From NCBI RefSeq assembly GCF_900220965.1, contig NZ_OBQC01000002.1, positions 337,176-401,175 of the forward strand: a stretch of 64,000 nucleotides of DNA. Reading direction: 5' to 3'. How positions within the stretch are numbered: position 1 is the stretch's first letter; each line of letters opens with the position of its first letter. Both the position numbers and the translations under genes were made by a program. Source of the stretch: Ureibacillus acetophenoni. GTDB lineage: Bacteria > Bacillota > Bacilli > Bacillales_A > Planococcaceae. The notes under the pieces are model-generated. The model made no database searches and was not told the DNA's origin. It saw only the letters and a program-made list of their open reading frames with translations. Shown piece after piece: positions 19,390 through 26,684 of this stretch.

Positions 19390-20333
19390 TAGCGAACACT
19401 CCCCCCTCTTCCTAACTTAATACGAGGATCGACAAGCGCCATCGCTATATCACCTAAAAATAGTCCGATGATTCCTAAAGATGAGAAGATCAATACTAGA
19501 CCTTGTACGACAGCATTATCTTGTCGTTGTATGGCATCAACGAGTAATCCACCCATTCCCGGAATGGAATATAATGATTCGATATAGATTGAACCGGTAA
19601 TAGTAAAAAGAATCGTTGCTGGTAAATATTGCGCAAGTGGAATAAACGCATTTCTCATTACATGGCTAAACATTAATGTGCGTTCTTTAACACCTTTAGC
19701 GCGAGCTAGTTTTATATAGTCTTTATTTAATTCATCGACCATATAACGACGCATCCACATTGCATATGAAGCAATAGGCCCTAAAGCTAGTGAGATGAGT
19801 GGTAATAGCCAACTTATTGGTTTATCGGAATCAAATAAAAGTGGCAATTTAAAGATATCCGTTATATAGACTTGAATTAACAAGAAATATACCATGGAAG
19901 GTACCGCAACAATGAAAACAATATAACCTGTCCCTAATCGATCAAGCCATCTTCCTTTCATTTGTGCCATTAATATTCCAAGTGGTACTCCAATTAAAAT
20001 GGATAAGGCTACAGCTGCTAATCCAAAAGATAAAGAGTACATGATCTTATCAGCAATTATATCTACAACAGGGACATCCGTTCGATATGTAATAGATTTT
20101 CCTAAATCTCCGCGTATTAAATCCGTGTAAAAGTTCCCTAACTGAACCAGTATCGGATCTCGTAATCCTAAATTCGTTAAATAAATTTCCTGTTGTTCCG
20201 GAGACATTTTATCAGCAGCTGCCCCTAAATAGCCTTCTTCAGGCAATAATCGTAATAGTAAGAAGACGATTGTTATAATGACTAAAAGCGTAACTACTGA
20301 CTGCAATAACCTTTTTCCGACATACCCTAACAT
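19389..20333 (-). CDS. dppB: Dipeptide/oligopeptide ABC transporter permease (DppB)
   Basis: 314-aa membrane protein. The N-terminal helix GKRLLQSVVTLLVIITIVF and the large loop with GLRDPILVQLGNFYTDLIRGDLG (start shown) are typical of DppB/OppB. The EAA loop is LARAKGVKERTLMFSHVMRN and the GSIYIESLYSIPGMG motif lies near the C-terminus. It follows the binding-protein gene after 122 bp containing a stem-loop. Confidence 0.95.
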   Translation of the reverse strand: MLGYVGKRLLQSVVTLLVIITIVFLLLRLLPEEGYLGAAADKMSPEQQEIYLTNLGLRDPILVQLGNFYTDLIRGDLGKSITYRTDVPVVDIIADKIMYSLSFGLAAVALSILIGVPLGILMAQMKGRWLDRLGTGYIVFIVAVPSMVYFLLIQVYITDIFKLPLLFDSDKPISWLLPLISLALGPIASYAMWMRRYMVDELNKDYIKLARAKGVKERTLMFSHVMRNAFIPLAQYLPATILFTITGSIYIESLYSIPGMGGLLVDAIQRQDNAVVQGLVLIFSSLGIIGLFLGDIAMALVDPRIKLGRGGSVR

Positions 20334-20361
20334 ATTGTAACCCCCTTGCTTACCTTAAGTA

Positions 20362-20399
20362 AGAAGGAAGGAGATGGTAAAAGGCCATCTCCTTCTTCT
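20362..20399 (-). promoter_or_regulatory. Stem-loop between the binding-protein gene and dppB
   Basis: GGAGATGG / CCATCTCC core, extended to about 11-bp arms plus a bulged extension, loop of about 7 nt. No T-run follows in the direction of transcription. This resembles intercistronic hairpins that stabilise upstream mRNA, which would give more binding protein than permease. Confidence 0.6.
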
Positions 20400-20455
20400 A
20401 GTTTATACACTACGAACCTTAATTCTATTTAATAGATTCGCAGCGTTACTATTTT

Positions 20456-22267
20456 TTAATTACCTGCTTCAGCTAAAGCTTCTGCACGTTCTTTCTCCCA
20501 TTGCGCTTGCGCTTCTTTGAATTCATCGTTACTCATTGGCTTCTCTAAAAGTTTTTGACCTTTAAATTTCTCCATCGTTACACCGAATGGTGAGTATTGT
20601 GCTTCGAATGGATTTAATTTAGAAGCTAGGTATCCACTACCACCTACAGCATAAGGAACAACGAACGCTTCTTCGATAAGGAAGCTTTCCGCTTCAGCAA
20701 ATAATGGATAGCGTTCTGCTGGGTCAATTGCTGCTTTAGCAGTTTCAACCAGGCTATCGTACTTACCATTATATCCTTCAGCTAATTCTGGTTTATTGTA
20801 AGTTCCACCAGTTGTGAATGGATCTGTGTAAGTTGATGGGTCAGCAAAGTCTGGACCCCAGTTTACTTCCATAAACGCATACTTACCTGGACGACGAACT
20901 TCACCTAAGAATCCAGTTGAAGGACCTGCATAAACGATAATATCGATATAATCTTTACCTAATAAGTTTTCCATTTGTTGTTCGATAACTTGTGAACGGT
21001 TTGCCCAGTCTGGACTTCCAGAGTTATAAGGCATTAAAACTTTAACAGGGAAAGTCGCTTCACCTGCTAATTCTGCCATTGCTTTTTCCTTGTACTCAAC
21101 AGCTAATTTAGCATCAAATGAATCTTTATTACTAAATTTAGCTAGTGCATCTAATTGTGTATAATCTACTCCATCAACATCAACGAAGTTTTTCGGAGTA
21201 ATTGTATTACTTAAAAGTGTTTCTGGGTTATATGGTTCTACAGTCATCATCGCAGATACACGGTCAAGTCCATGGAATAGTGATTTACGGAAGTTTTTGT
21301 TGTTAACTACAACTTTCCAGTTTTCAGGTTCATATTCTGCATCAAATTGTGGATCGAAGTTTAATGCATAGAAATATGTGTAGAAACTATTTGAACTTTG
21401 GCGTACTAAATCTTTTTTCTCTGAATCATTGAACCAGTCATCTAGAATCGCAGTAGGAATTGCTGCTGCGTCAATTTCTCCACGAACGAATAACTCAGGA
21501 GCAACAGTTGCTGCTTCTTTGTTATACTTGTATTCAATTTTGTCAATTAGGACATTGTCTTTATCCCAATATGTTTCGTTTTTCGTTAACACACGACGGT
21601 TTTGTGGTTCAAATTCGCTTAAAATATATGATCCGTTATATAAGAAGTTCTCTTTTGTTGTTCCAAAGCTTTCACCTTTTTCGGCTAAAAACTCTCCATA
21701 TACTGGGAAGAAACATACATAGTTAAGCATAGATAGGAAATAAGGTGTTGGTCCTTCTAATGTGTACTCTAAAGTATGTGCATCAACAGCTTTTACACCT
21801 ACTTGTGAGAAGTCAGAAATTTCACCTTCATAGAATGCATTACCGTTTTTAACAACAGTTGCAATCCATGCTGTTGAAGACTCATTTTTTGCATCAAGCA
21901 CGTAATTTAAACCATCAACAAAGTCTTGAGCCGTTACATCTGCTACTTCTTTTCCTTCATGGTCTACCCATTTAACTCCTTCACGAAGTTTGAATGTCCA
22001 AACAGAAGCGTCATCATTTGCTTCCCATGATTCTGCTAAACCAGGTTGAACAATCCCGTACTTATCATACTCAATTAAACCATCCACTAAGTTTGCAGCA
22101 ACCGCAAACTCATTTGTATTAGATGTCTTTAAATAGTTTAATGTAGTAATTTCCCCTGAGTAGACTGTACGGTAGACAGATTCTTCACCTGCACCCTCTT
22201 CGTTCCCACTACATGCTGCTAGAATTACAGTTACACATGCTAACAGCAACAATAAATATTTCTTCAT
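20456..22267 (-). CDS. dppE: Peptide-binding lipoprotein of the ABC transporter (DppE/OppA type)
   Basis: 603-aa SBP_bac_5 family solute-binding protein. The signal peptide has lipobox LAAC (Cys19). The mature protein begins with the family pattern YRTVYSGEITTLNYLKT, then LVDGLIEYDKYG and PGLAESWE. It captures murein tripeptides or other oligopeptides outside the membrane and hands them to DppBC. It lies between ykfB and dppB in the operon, followed by a stem-loop that may boost its expression. Confidence 0.94.
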   Translation of the reverse strand: MKKYLLLLLACVTVILAACSGNEEGAGEESVYRTVYSGEITTLNYLKTSNTNEFAVAANLVDGLIEYDKYGIVQPGLAESWEANDDASVWTFKLREGVKWVDHEGKEVADVTAQDFVDGLNYVLDAKNESSTAWIATVVKNGNAFYEGEISDFSQVGVKAVDAHTLEYTLEGPTPYFLSMLNYVCFFPVYGEFLAEKGESFGTTKENFLYNGSYILSEFEPQNRRVLTKNETYWDKDNVLIDKIEYKYNKEAATVAPELFVRGEIDAAAIPTAILDDWFNDSEKKDLVRQSSNSFYTYFYALNFDPQFDAEYEPENWKVVVNNKNFRKSLFHGLDRVSAMMTVEPYNPETLLSNTITPKNFVDVDGVDYTQLDALAKFSNKDSFDAKLAVEYKEKAMAELAGEATFPVKVLMPYNSGSPDWANRSQVIEQQMENLLGKDYIDIIVYAGPSTGFLGEVRRPGKYAFMEVNWGPDFADPSTYTDPFTTGGTYNKPELAEGYNGKYDSLVETAKAAIDPAERYPLFAEAESFLIEEAFVVPYAVGGSGYLASKLNPFEAQYSPFGVTMEKFKGQKLLEKPMSNDEFKEAQAQWEKERAEALAEAGN

Positions 22268-22292
22268 AGAAACCCCCCGTTTATTTTTCTTT

Positions 22293-23360
22293 TTATATTG
22301 AAAATCCTATTCCCGGTTCATCAGACATTTTTATCCATTGATTATCAAATGTCGGACCTCCCGTAACTGGATCATTCAAACATAGACTTGGTCCATCTAG
22401 ATCAACCATCGTAATGTTCTTTTGTGAAGCTGCAAAATGAGCAGCAGCACTTACGCTAATTTTCGTTTCTAACATACATCCAATCATGCATTCAATCCCG
22501 TTTGCTTCAGCGATATGGGAAATTTTTTGCGCTTGGTAAATACCGCCAGTTTTCATAAGTTTAATATTGATCAGATCACATGCACGCATTTGAATCAACT
22601 TCAGGGCATCCTTTGGTGAAAAGACACTCTCATCAGCCAAAATATTTGTTTGTGTATGCATCGTTACATATTGCAATCCTTCTAAGTCAGCGTAGTAAAC
22701 TGGTTGTTCTACTAATTCAATATTAGTACCTGCATCTTCTAATGCTCGAATGATACGAACCGCCTGTTTAGCAGACCACCCTTGATTAGCATCAACACGT
22801 AAAGTAACATTTGGTCCGACTGCTTTACGTATTTCTACTACTCGTTGTATATCACCCTCAGGATCTTTCCCTACTTTTACTTTCAAAATATGGAAACCAC
22901 GATTAACTGCAGCTAAGCTATCATTTACCATCTCATTAGTATCGTTAACACTGATAGTAATGTCTGTAATAAGTTCTTTTCGATAACCACCAAGTATTTT
23001 GTATAATGGTGCATTATATCTTTTCGCAAATAGATCATAGATTGCTATATCAACTGCTGCTTTAGCACTTGTATTTTTATAAAGACATTTGTCTATACGC
23101 TCCATGATTTGTGCGATATCTTCGATTTCCATCCCCAAAATTGCTGGTTTAATATAATGTGTTATGGCATGAATAATGGAGTCTTTTGTTTCACCTGTAA
23201 TTACAGCAGTTGGAGCGGCTTCTCCAATACCTACTAAGCCATTGTCTGTATAGATATATACGCCAACGTTATTTATTTTATCTACAGTTCGAAGAGCAGT
23301 TTTAAATGGTGTTATTAGTGGTGCCTCAACTTCAAAAACCTGTATGTCTGTTATTTTCAT
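22293..23360 (-). CDS. ykfB: L-Ala-D/L-Glu epimerase (YkfB), enolase superfamily
   Basis: 355 aa. Converts L-Ala-D-Glu from murein peptides into L-Ala-L-Glu, which ordinary peptidases can use. Catalytic lysines are in the KVKVGKD motif (about residue 160) and in INIKLMKTGG (about 265). Metal ligands are in RVDANQGW, ELVEQP and LADESVF. An N-terminal capping domain begins MKITDIQVFEVEAP. It sits between dppA and dppE in the operon. This assignment is supported jointly by the motifs and the neighbours. Confidence 0.94.
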   Translation of the reverse strand: MKITDIQVFEVEAPLITPFKTALRTVDKINNVGVYIYTDNGLVGIGEAAPTAVITGETKDSIIHAITHYIKPAILGMEIEDIAQIMERIDKCLYKNTSAKAAVDIAIYDLFAKRYNAPLYKILGGYRKELITDITISVNDTNEMVNDSLAAVNRGFHILKVKVGKDPEGDIQRVVEIRKAVGPNVTLRVDANQGWSAKQAVRIIRALEDAGTNIELVEQPVYYADLEGLQYVTMHTQTNILADESVFSPKDALKLIQMRACDLINIKLMKTGGIYQAQKISHIAEANGIECMIGCMLETKISVSAAAHFAASQKNITMVDLDGPSLCLNDPVTGGPTFDNQWIKMSDEPGIGFSI

Positions 23361-23382
23361 TTTGTTTCACCCTATTTTTCTA

Positions 23383-24177
23383 TCAAGTTAAAAACTGTAA
23401 GATGCGTAACACATCAAAATAGTTACTCGTTTCATATTCAACAGTATTATGTGGTTTGAATTTCGCACCAGGGTAAAAAGAATTACGAAAAGCACGTGTA
23501 TGGTCACGATATACAATTTCCACCACAAAATGTTCAGGAAGACTAACTTGAATGGATTCTCTATCCACTTTCATCGCTTCTTCGACTAAACGTTTCGTTT
23601 CACTAATTGCAAGTTTTGGACTAACGCTTAACGTTGCCCCACCAATTCCCTCTTTCGTTGCATAAGTCACAATGTTTTCATTTACTGTTTGAATTTCTTC
23701 AGTTAGACCTACATCTCCGCTTACAAAAGCAACTGGTACTCCTTTTAGTGCAGCGGCATACGTATTAATTAAAAATTCACTAACATATTCACCATTGATC
23801 TTCACATCAGCATTAATAACTAACGTATGTGCTAAAGGATTGCGATGACTACCACCTTTACTGTGATAGCCTATAAAAATAGCACGGTCAAAACTCTCGT
23901 CGAGACCAGCGACCATACACATTGGATCACCTGTCCATCCACGAATAATCTTTACATTTTCCGGTAAACTTGAAATATCTATATTTCTTGCTGAGTCATG
24001 AGCATCTTTTAATAGAATTTCAGTTGCACCACCCGCTATAGCTCCTTCAATCGCTGCTTCTACTTCTTTTGTCATTTGCTTTTGGAAAGGAACATAATCA
24101 GGTGTGTTCTTTTCAGTTTCAATCCATGTAGTTGATCCAGCAACTCCTTCTAAATCTGCGCTAATAAATACTTTCAT
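23383..24177 (-). CDS. dppA: D-aminopeptidase DppA (M55 family)
   Basis: 264-aa zinc D-aminopeptidase that hydrolyses D-Ala-containing dipeptides in the cytoplasm. It begins MKVFISADLEGVAGS, with the DxE metal-binding pair (D8, E10). Further ligands are in LLKDAHDSARNI and FIGYHSKGG; the C-terminal domain binds the partner subunit of the decameric ring. It is 15-20 residues shorter than the typical B. subtilis protein as I recall, but ends naturally. The start overlaps the upstream VanX-like gene by 17 bp, with AGGAGTATC as its ribosome binding site. Confidence 0.94.
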   Translation of the reverse strand: MKVFISADLEGVAGSTTWIETEKNTPDYVPFQKQMTKEVEAAIEGAIAGGATEILLKDAHDSARNIDISSLPENVKIIRGWTGDPMCMVAGLDESFDRAIFIGYHSKGGSHRNPLAHTLVINADVKINGEYVSEFLINTYAAALKGVPVAFVSGDVGLTEEIQTVNENIVTYATKEGIGGATLSVSPKLAISETKRLVEEAMKVDRESIQVSLPEHFVVEIVYRDHTRAFRNSFYPGAKFKPHNTVEYETSNYFDVLRILQFLT

Positions 24178-24925
24178 AAAAACGATACTCCTTTACATCA
24201 TTGTTTTCGAGTTCTACTAAAACTGGACCGTATAGAACAGTTTCTAATTTCATGCGCCTTGCCCATGAGACATTGCCATAATCGTAATGCCACCATTCCT
24301 CTGAATAGTTCTTAAATCCAACCTCATTCATGCAGTTATATAAAATACGTCTGTTTTGAAGAGCGTCCTGATTTTCTAACGGATGATCTTCAAAATATCT
24401 TGTAGCAGACTTCTCACTCATTTCATCGAATTCCGTTCCAAGTTCAAGTGGATATCCATTACTGTCACCTAAGGTTAAATCGATTGCTCCACCTGTAATA
24501 TGAGGGGAGGTGCGTGTAGGCTCAACACTTGGAAATGCAACATATTTCAATGTTTCTTGCAAAACATCTTCGTCTGTAAGTCTCGGATTCCTTTTTTTAA
24601 TATTTTCAGAAAATATTTTGAATAGTGATTGCTGTACCTGTAAAGGTCGAAATCCATCATACAAAATAAAGCTATATTCTTTTGGTAATAATTCTAGTGC
24701 CATTTTTAAACGAAGATATGCCCCTTTTCGTAAATAAATAGCATTTATACTTGAAAGAATTTCTTGCTTATAATAAATAGGCCTTATATATAATCTATTT
24801 GGTTCGGCTTGGACTCGAATTAGAGGATCCTTATTTTCTATAATTCTAGGGGACAGTTGTTTGTCATGAACCTCTAACCGCTCAATAGGTTTTTGTAAAA
24901 TATTTTGTATAATAAACCACCCCAA
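24161..24925 (-). CDS. D-Ala-D-Ala dipeptidase, VanX/M15D family
   Basis: About 254 aa. Contains the VanX zinc-site motifs SPHITGGAIDLTL (His, Asp ligands) and EEWWHYDYGN (catalytic Glu, His ligand), and YDGFRPLQVQQ with the conserved Arg. No signal peptide, so it should hydrolyse D-Ala-D-Ala inside the cell, feeding DppA and cell-wall recycling rather than giving vancomycin resistance (no vanHA genes nearby). Its start is uncertain: no ATG or good Shine-Dalgarno fits; the furthest candidate is TTG 24925, another is TTG 24898. It is the first gene of the dpp/ykf operon and overlaps dppA by 17 bp. Confidence 0.85.
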   Translation of the reverse strand: MGWFIIQNILQKPIERLEVHDKQLSPRIIENKDPLIRVQAEPNRLYIRPIYYKQEILSSINAIYLRKGAYLRLKMALELLPKEYSFILYDGFRPLQVQQSLFKIFSENIKKRNPRLTDEDVLQETLKYVAFPSVEPTRTSPHITGGAIDLTLGDSNGYPLELGTEFDEMSEKSATRYFEDHPLENQDALQNRRILYNCMNEVGFKNYSEEWWHYDYGNVSWARRMKLETVLYGPVLVELENNDVKEYRFYESIY

Positions 24926-24961
24926 GCTATATAATATTTCACAAACATTGTCATATAATAG

Positions 24962-24976
24962 AATTTTTAGACAATT
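24962..24976. promoter_or_regulatory. CodY-box-like sequence upstream of the dpp/ykf operon
   Basis: AATTTTTAGACAATT matches the CodY consensus AATTTTCWGAAAATT at 13 of 15 positions and lies about 40 bp upstream of the first gene. In B. subtilis the dpp operon is a classic CodY-repressed operon, so the match is meaningful, though it is only a motif match here. Confidence 0.5.
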
Positions 24977-25154
24977 CCGTATTTAAAATAAAATCTATCA
25001 TACTTTAAAATTTTTTACTAGATATAATTTGTATTTTTTGTAATGAAACATAGTATTTTATAATATTTTTACTTTTTTAACATAAAGTATATATTTCTTA
25101 TAGGATTTATTTTATTTCACTGAATAAAATAATGATTGCACCTAATATTTACAA

Positions 25155-25195
25155 TAAAAAAAGTTATTCAAGTAAAATACTTACTTGAATAACTC
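25155..25195 (-). terminator. Rho-independent terminator after the P1-family peptidase gene
   Basis: AGTTATTCAAGTAA / TTACTTGAATAACT perfect stem with a 5-nt loop, followed on the minus strand by TTTTTTTATTG. Confidence 0.92.
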
Positions 25196-25199
25196 TATA

Positions 25200-26255
25200 C
25201 TAATTTTCAAAATTATATGAATGGACTGTATGATTATTTCTACCCGCTGTAGTAACGGCTTGTGACATTGAATTTATAATAGCTTCTTCTGTAGCTTCTG
25301 CAGCAGCGGTAAACAATTTGTTCATGATTGGGTGATCTTCACGAAGTTGTGTTCTAATCTCAACAACACTTTGTGAAACATGAGAAATTTTATGAGCAGT
25401 TGTAAATCCGATAACTATATCTCCACTTCCGTGTGAAAAATGACTTCCCGTTCTTCCAAGTCCGATACCACAACGTTTAATAACACGTTGTAACTGTCGA
25501 CTACTTAATGGTGCATCCGTTGCAAGAACAATTATGATAGATCCATCCGTTGGTTTTACCGTTGTTGGTTCTTGCTGTTTAGAAGAATTGTACCGGTCCG
25601 CTTGAAACTCATATTTTTCTCCAAAATTACTTAAAACTAAGCATCCAATTGTATAAGAGAGATTCTCATCTTCAACAGATACAATACGGGATGAAGATCC
25701 TATTCCACCTTTATATCCAAAACAGACCATACCTTTACCTGCTCCTACCGCTCCCTCTTTTGCAACTTCTTCTGTTGCATTTTGGATAGCTTCAATTGCA
25801 TGACCGGGAGTAACAGGACAATGACGAATAGAATTTAAATAACTATCATTGCATTCACCAACAACAAGATTAATTGTTCCTGTTGAAATTCCTATTTCCG
25901 GATTACGTTCTAGCATATATTCTAATGTACCCTGTGTAACAGCTGGAACGCCAAAAGTATTTGTTAACATAATTGGAGATTCAATGACTCCTAATTCATT
26001 TACTTGAACGAGTCCTGTAGTTTTTCCAAATCCGTTAATAACGTAACTTGCAGCAGTAACTTTCTTCTTAAACAAATTGCCACTGTGTGGTAATACTGCG
26101 GTTACTCCAGTGCATGCATATGTACCTTCTTCGTCAATTGGAAAGTCTAGCGTTACATGTCCAACTTGTACTCCGTCAACATCTGTAATACAGTTTTTCC
26201 TACCTACAGGTAACTTACCGATTGTAACCCCAAGCTCTCTAATTTTCTTCCCCAT
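25200..26255 (-). CDS. P1/DmpA family aminopeptidase (S58, L-aminopeptidase/D-esterase type)
   Basis: 351 aa. Family members self-cleave before a Ser or Thr to create the N-terminal nucleophile and release amino acids from D- or beta-amino-acid peptides. The autocleavage region is GGIGSSSRIV (about residue 215). Other marks: N-terminal GVQVGHVTLDFPIDE, FGVPAVTQGTLEYML and VVGECNDSYLNSIR. ATG 26255 has GGAG 8 nt upstream. It has its own terminator, but its place directly upstream of the dpp operon suggests a linked role in using D-amino-acid peptides. Confidence 0.92.
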   Translation of the reverse strand: MGKKIRELGVTIGKLPVGRKNCITDVDGVQVGHVTLDFPIDEEGTYACTGVTAVLPHSGNLFKKKVTAASYVINGFGKTTGLVQVNELGVIESPIMLTNTFGVPAVTQGTLEYMLERNPEIGISTGTINLVVGECNDSYLNSIRHCPVTPGHAIEAIQNATEEVAKEGAVGAGKGMVCFGYKGGIGSSSRIVSVEDENLSYTIGCLVLSNFGEKYEFQADRYNSSKQQEPTTVKPTDGSIIIVLATDAPLSSRQLQRVIKRCGIGLGRTGSHFSHGSGDIVIGFTTAHKISHVSQSVVEIRTQLREDHPIMNKLFTAAAEATEEAIINSMSQAVTTAGRNNHTVHSYNFEN

Positions 26256-26344
26256 ACAATCGACTCCAATCTATATTTTTAGCAATATTTTAAAGGTATT
26301 TCGATTATTTTAATAGGGGTGAATTGGAAAATAGTAGAATAAAA

Positions 26345-26387
26345 ATAAAAAACGCCCAAACTCCTTTTAGTAAAGAGCCTAAGCGTT
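26345..26387 (-). terminator. Terminator-like hairpin upstream of the P1-peptidase gene
   Basis: On the minus strand AACGCTTAGGCTC pairs with GAGTTTGGGCGTT (13 pairs, four of them G-U) and is followed by TTTTTTATTTTTA. No annotated minus-strand gene lies upstream of it, so it either ends a small unannotated transcript or attenuates transcription into the peptidase gene. Confidence 0.65.
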
Positions 26388-26684
26388 GAGATACAAATAT
26401 TTATTTGATATTTACACAATATGATAAATCGCTTCTTGAATCAATGAGTTCTCTAGTCATTTCACATAACTTTCAAACTTTTAAATATTTATATATTATA
26501 TTTTTAATTTACTGTTGAAATTCCTAAAAATATTAGTTATTTCATACCGAATTATATGTAAAGTTTTGATAGATTTTTACTGATTAAAGTTATCTAAAAG
26601 CTATAAAACATATTTGCAAATAGATAAATCTAGTAGATAATTGTAATAGCACAAACAATACATATTTGGAGCATTAATAATATT
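26388..26684. other. Gap upstream of comP-like gene: no comQ/comX; candidate small transcript on the minus strand
   Basis: This AT-rich region should carry the promoter of the comP-like gene. ComQ and ComX, which accompany ComP/ComA in B. subtilis, are not seen on either strand. On the minus strand a 19-codon frame (start MTRELIDSRSD) runs into the hairpin at 26345-26387; its upstream ribosome binding site is weak. It may be a leader peptide, a gene remnant or chance. Confidence 0.35.

Noticed and set aside
24161-24925. Vancomycin-resistance locus
   Set aside because: Only a VanX-like dipeptidase is present; no vanH, vanA-type ligase or vanRS genes nearby.
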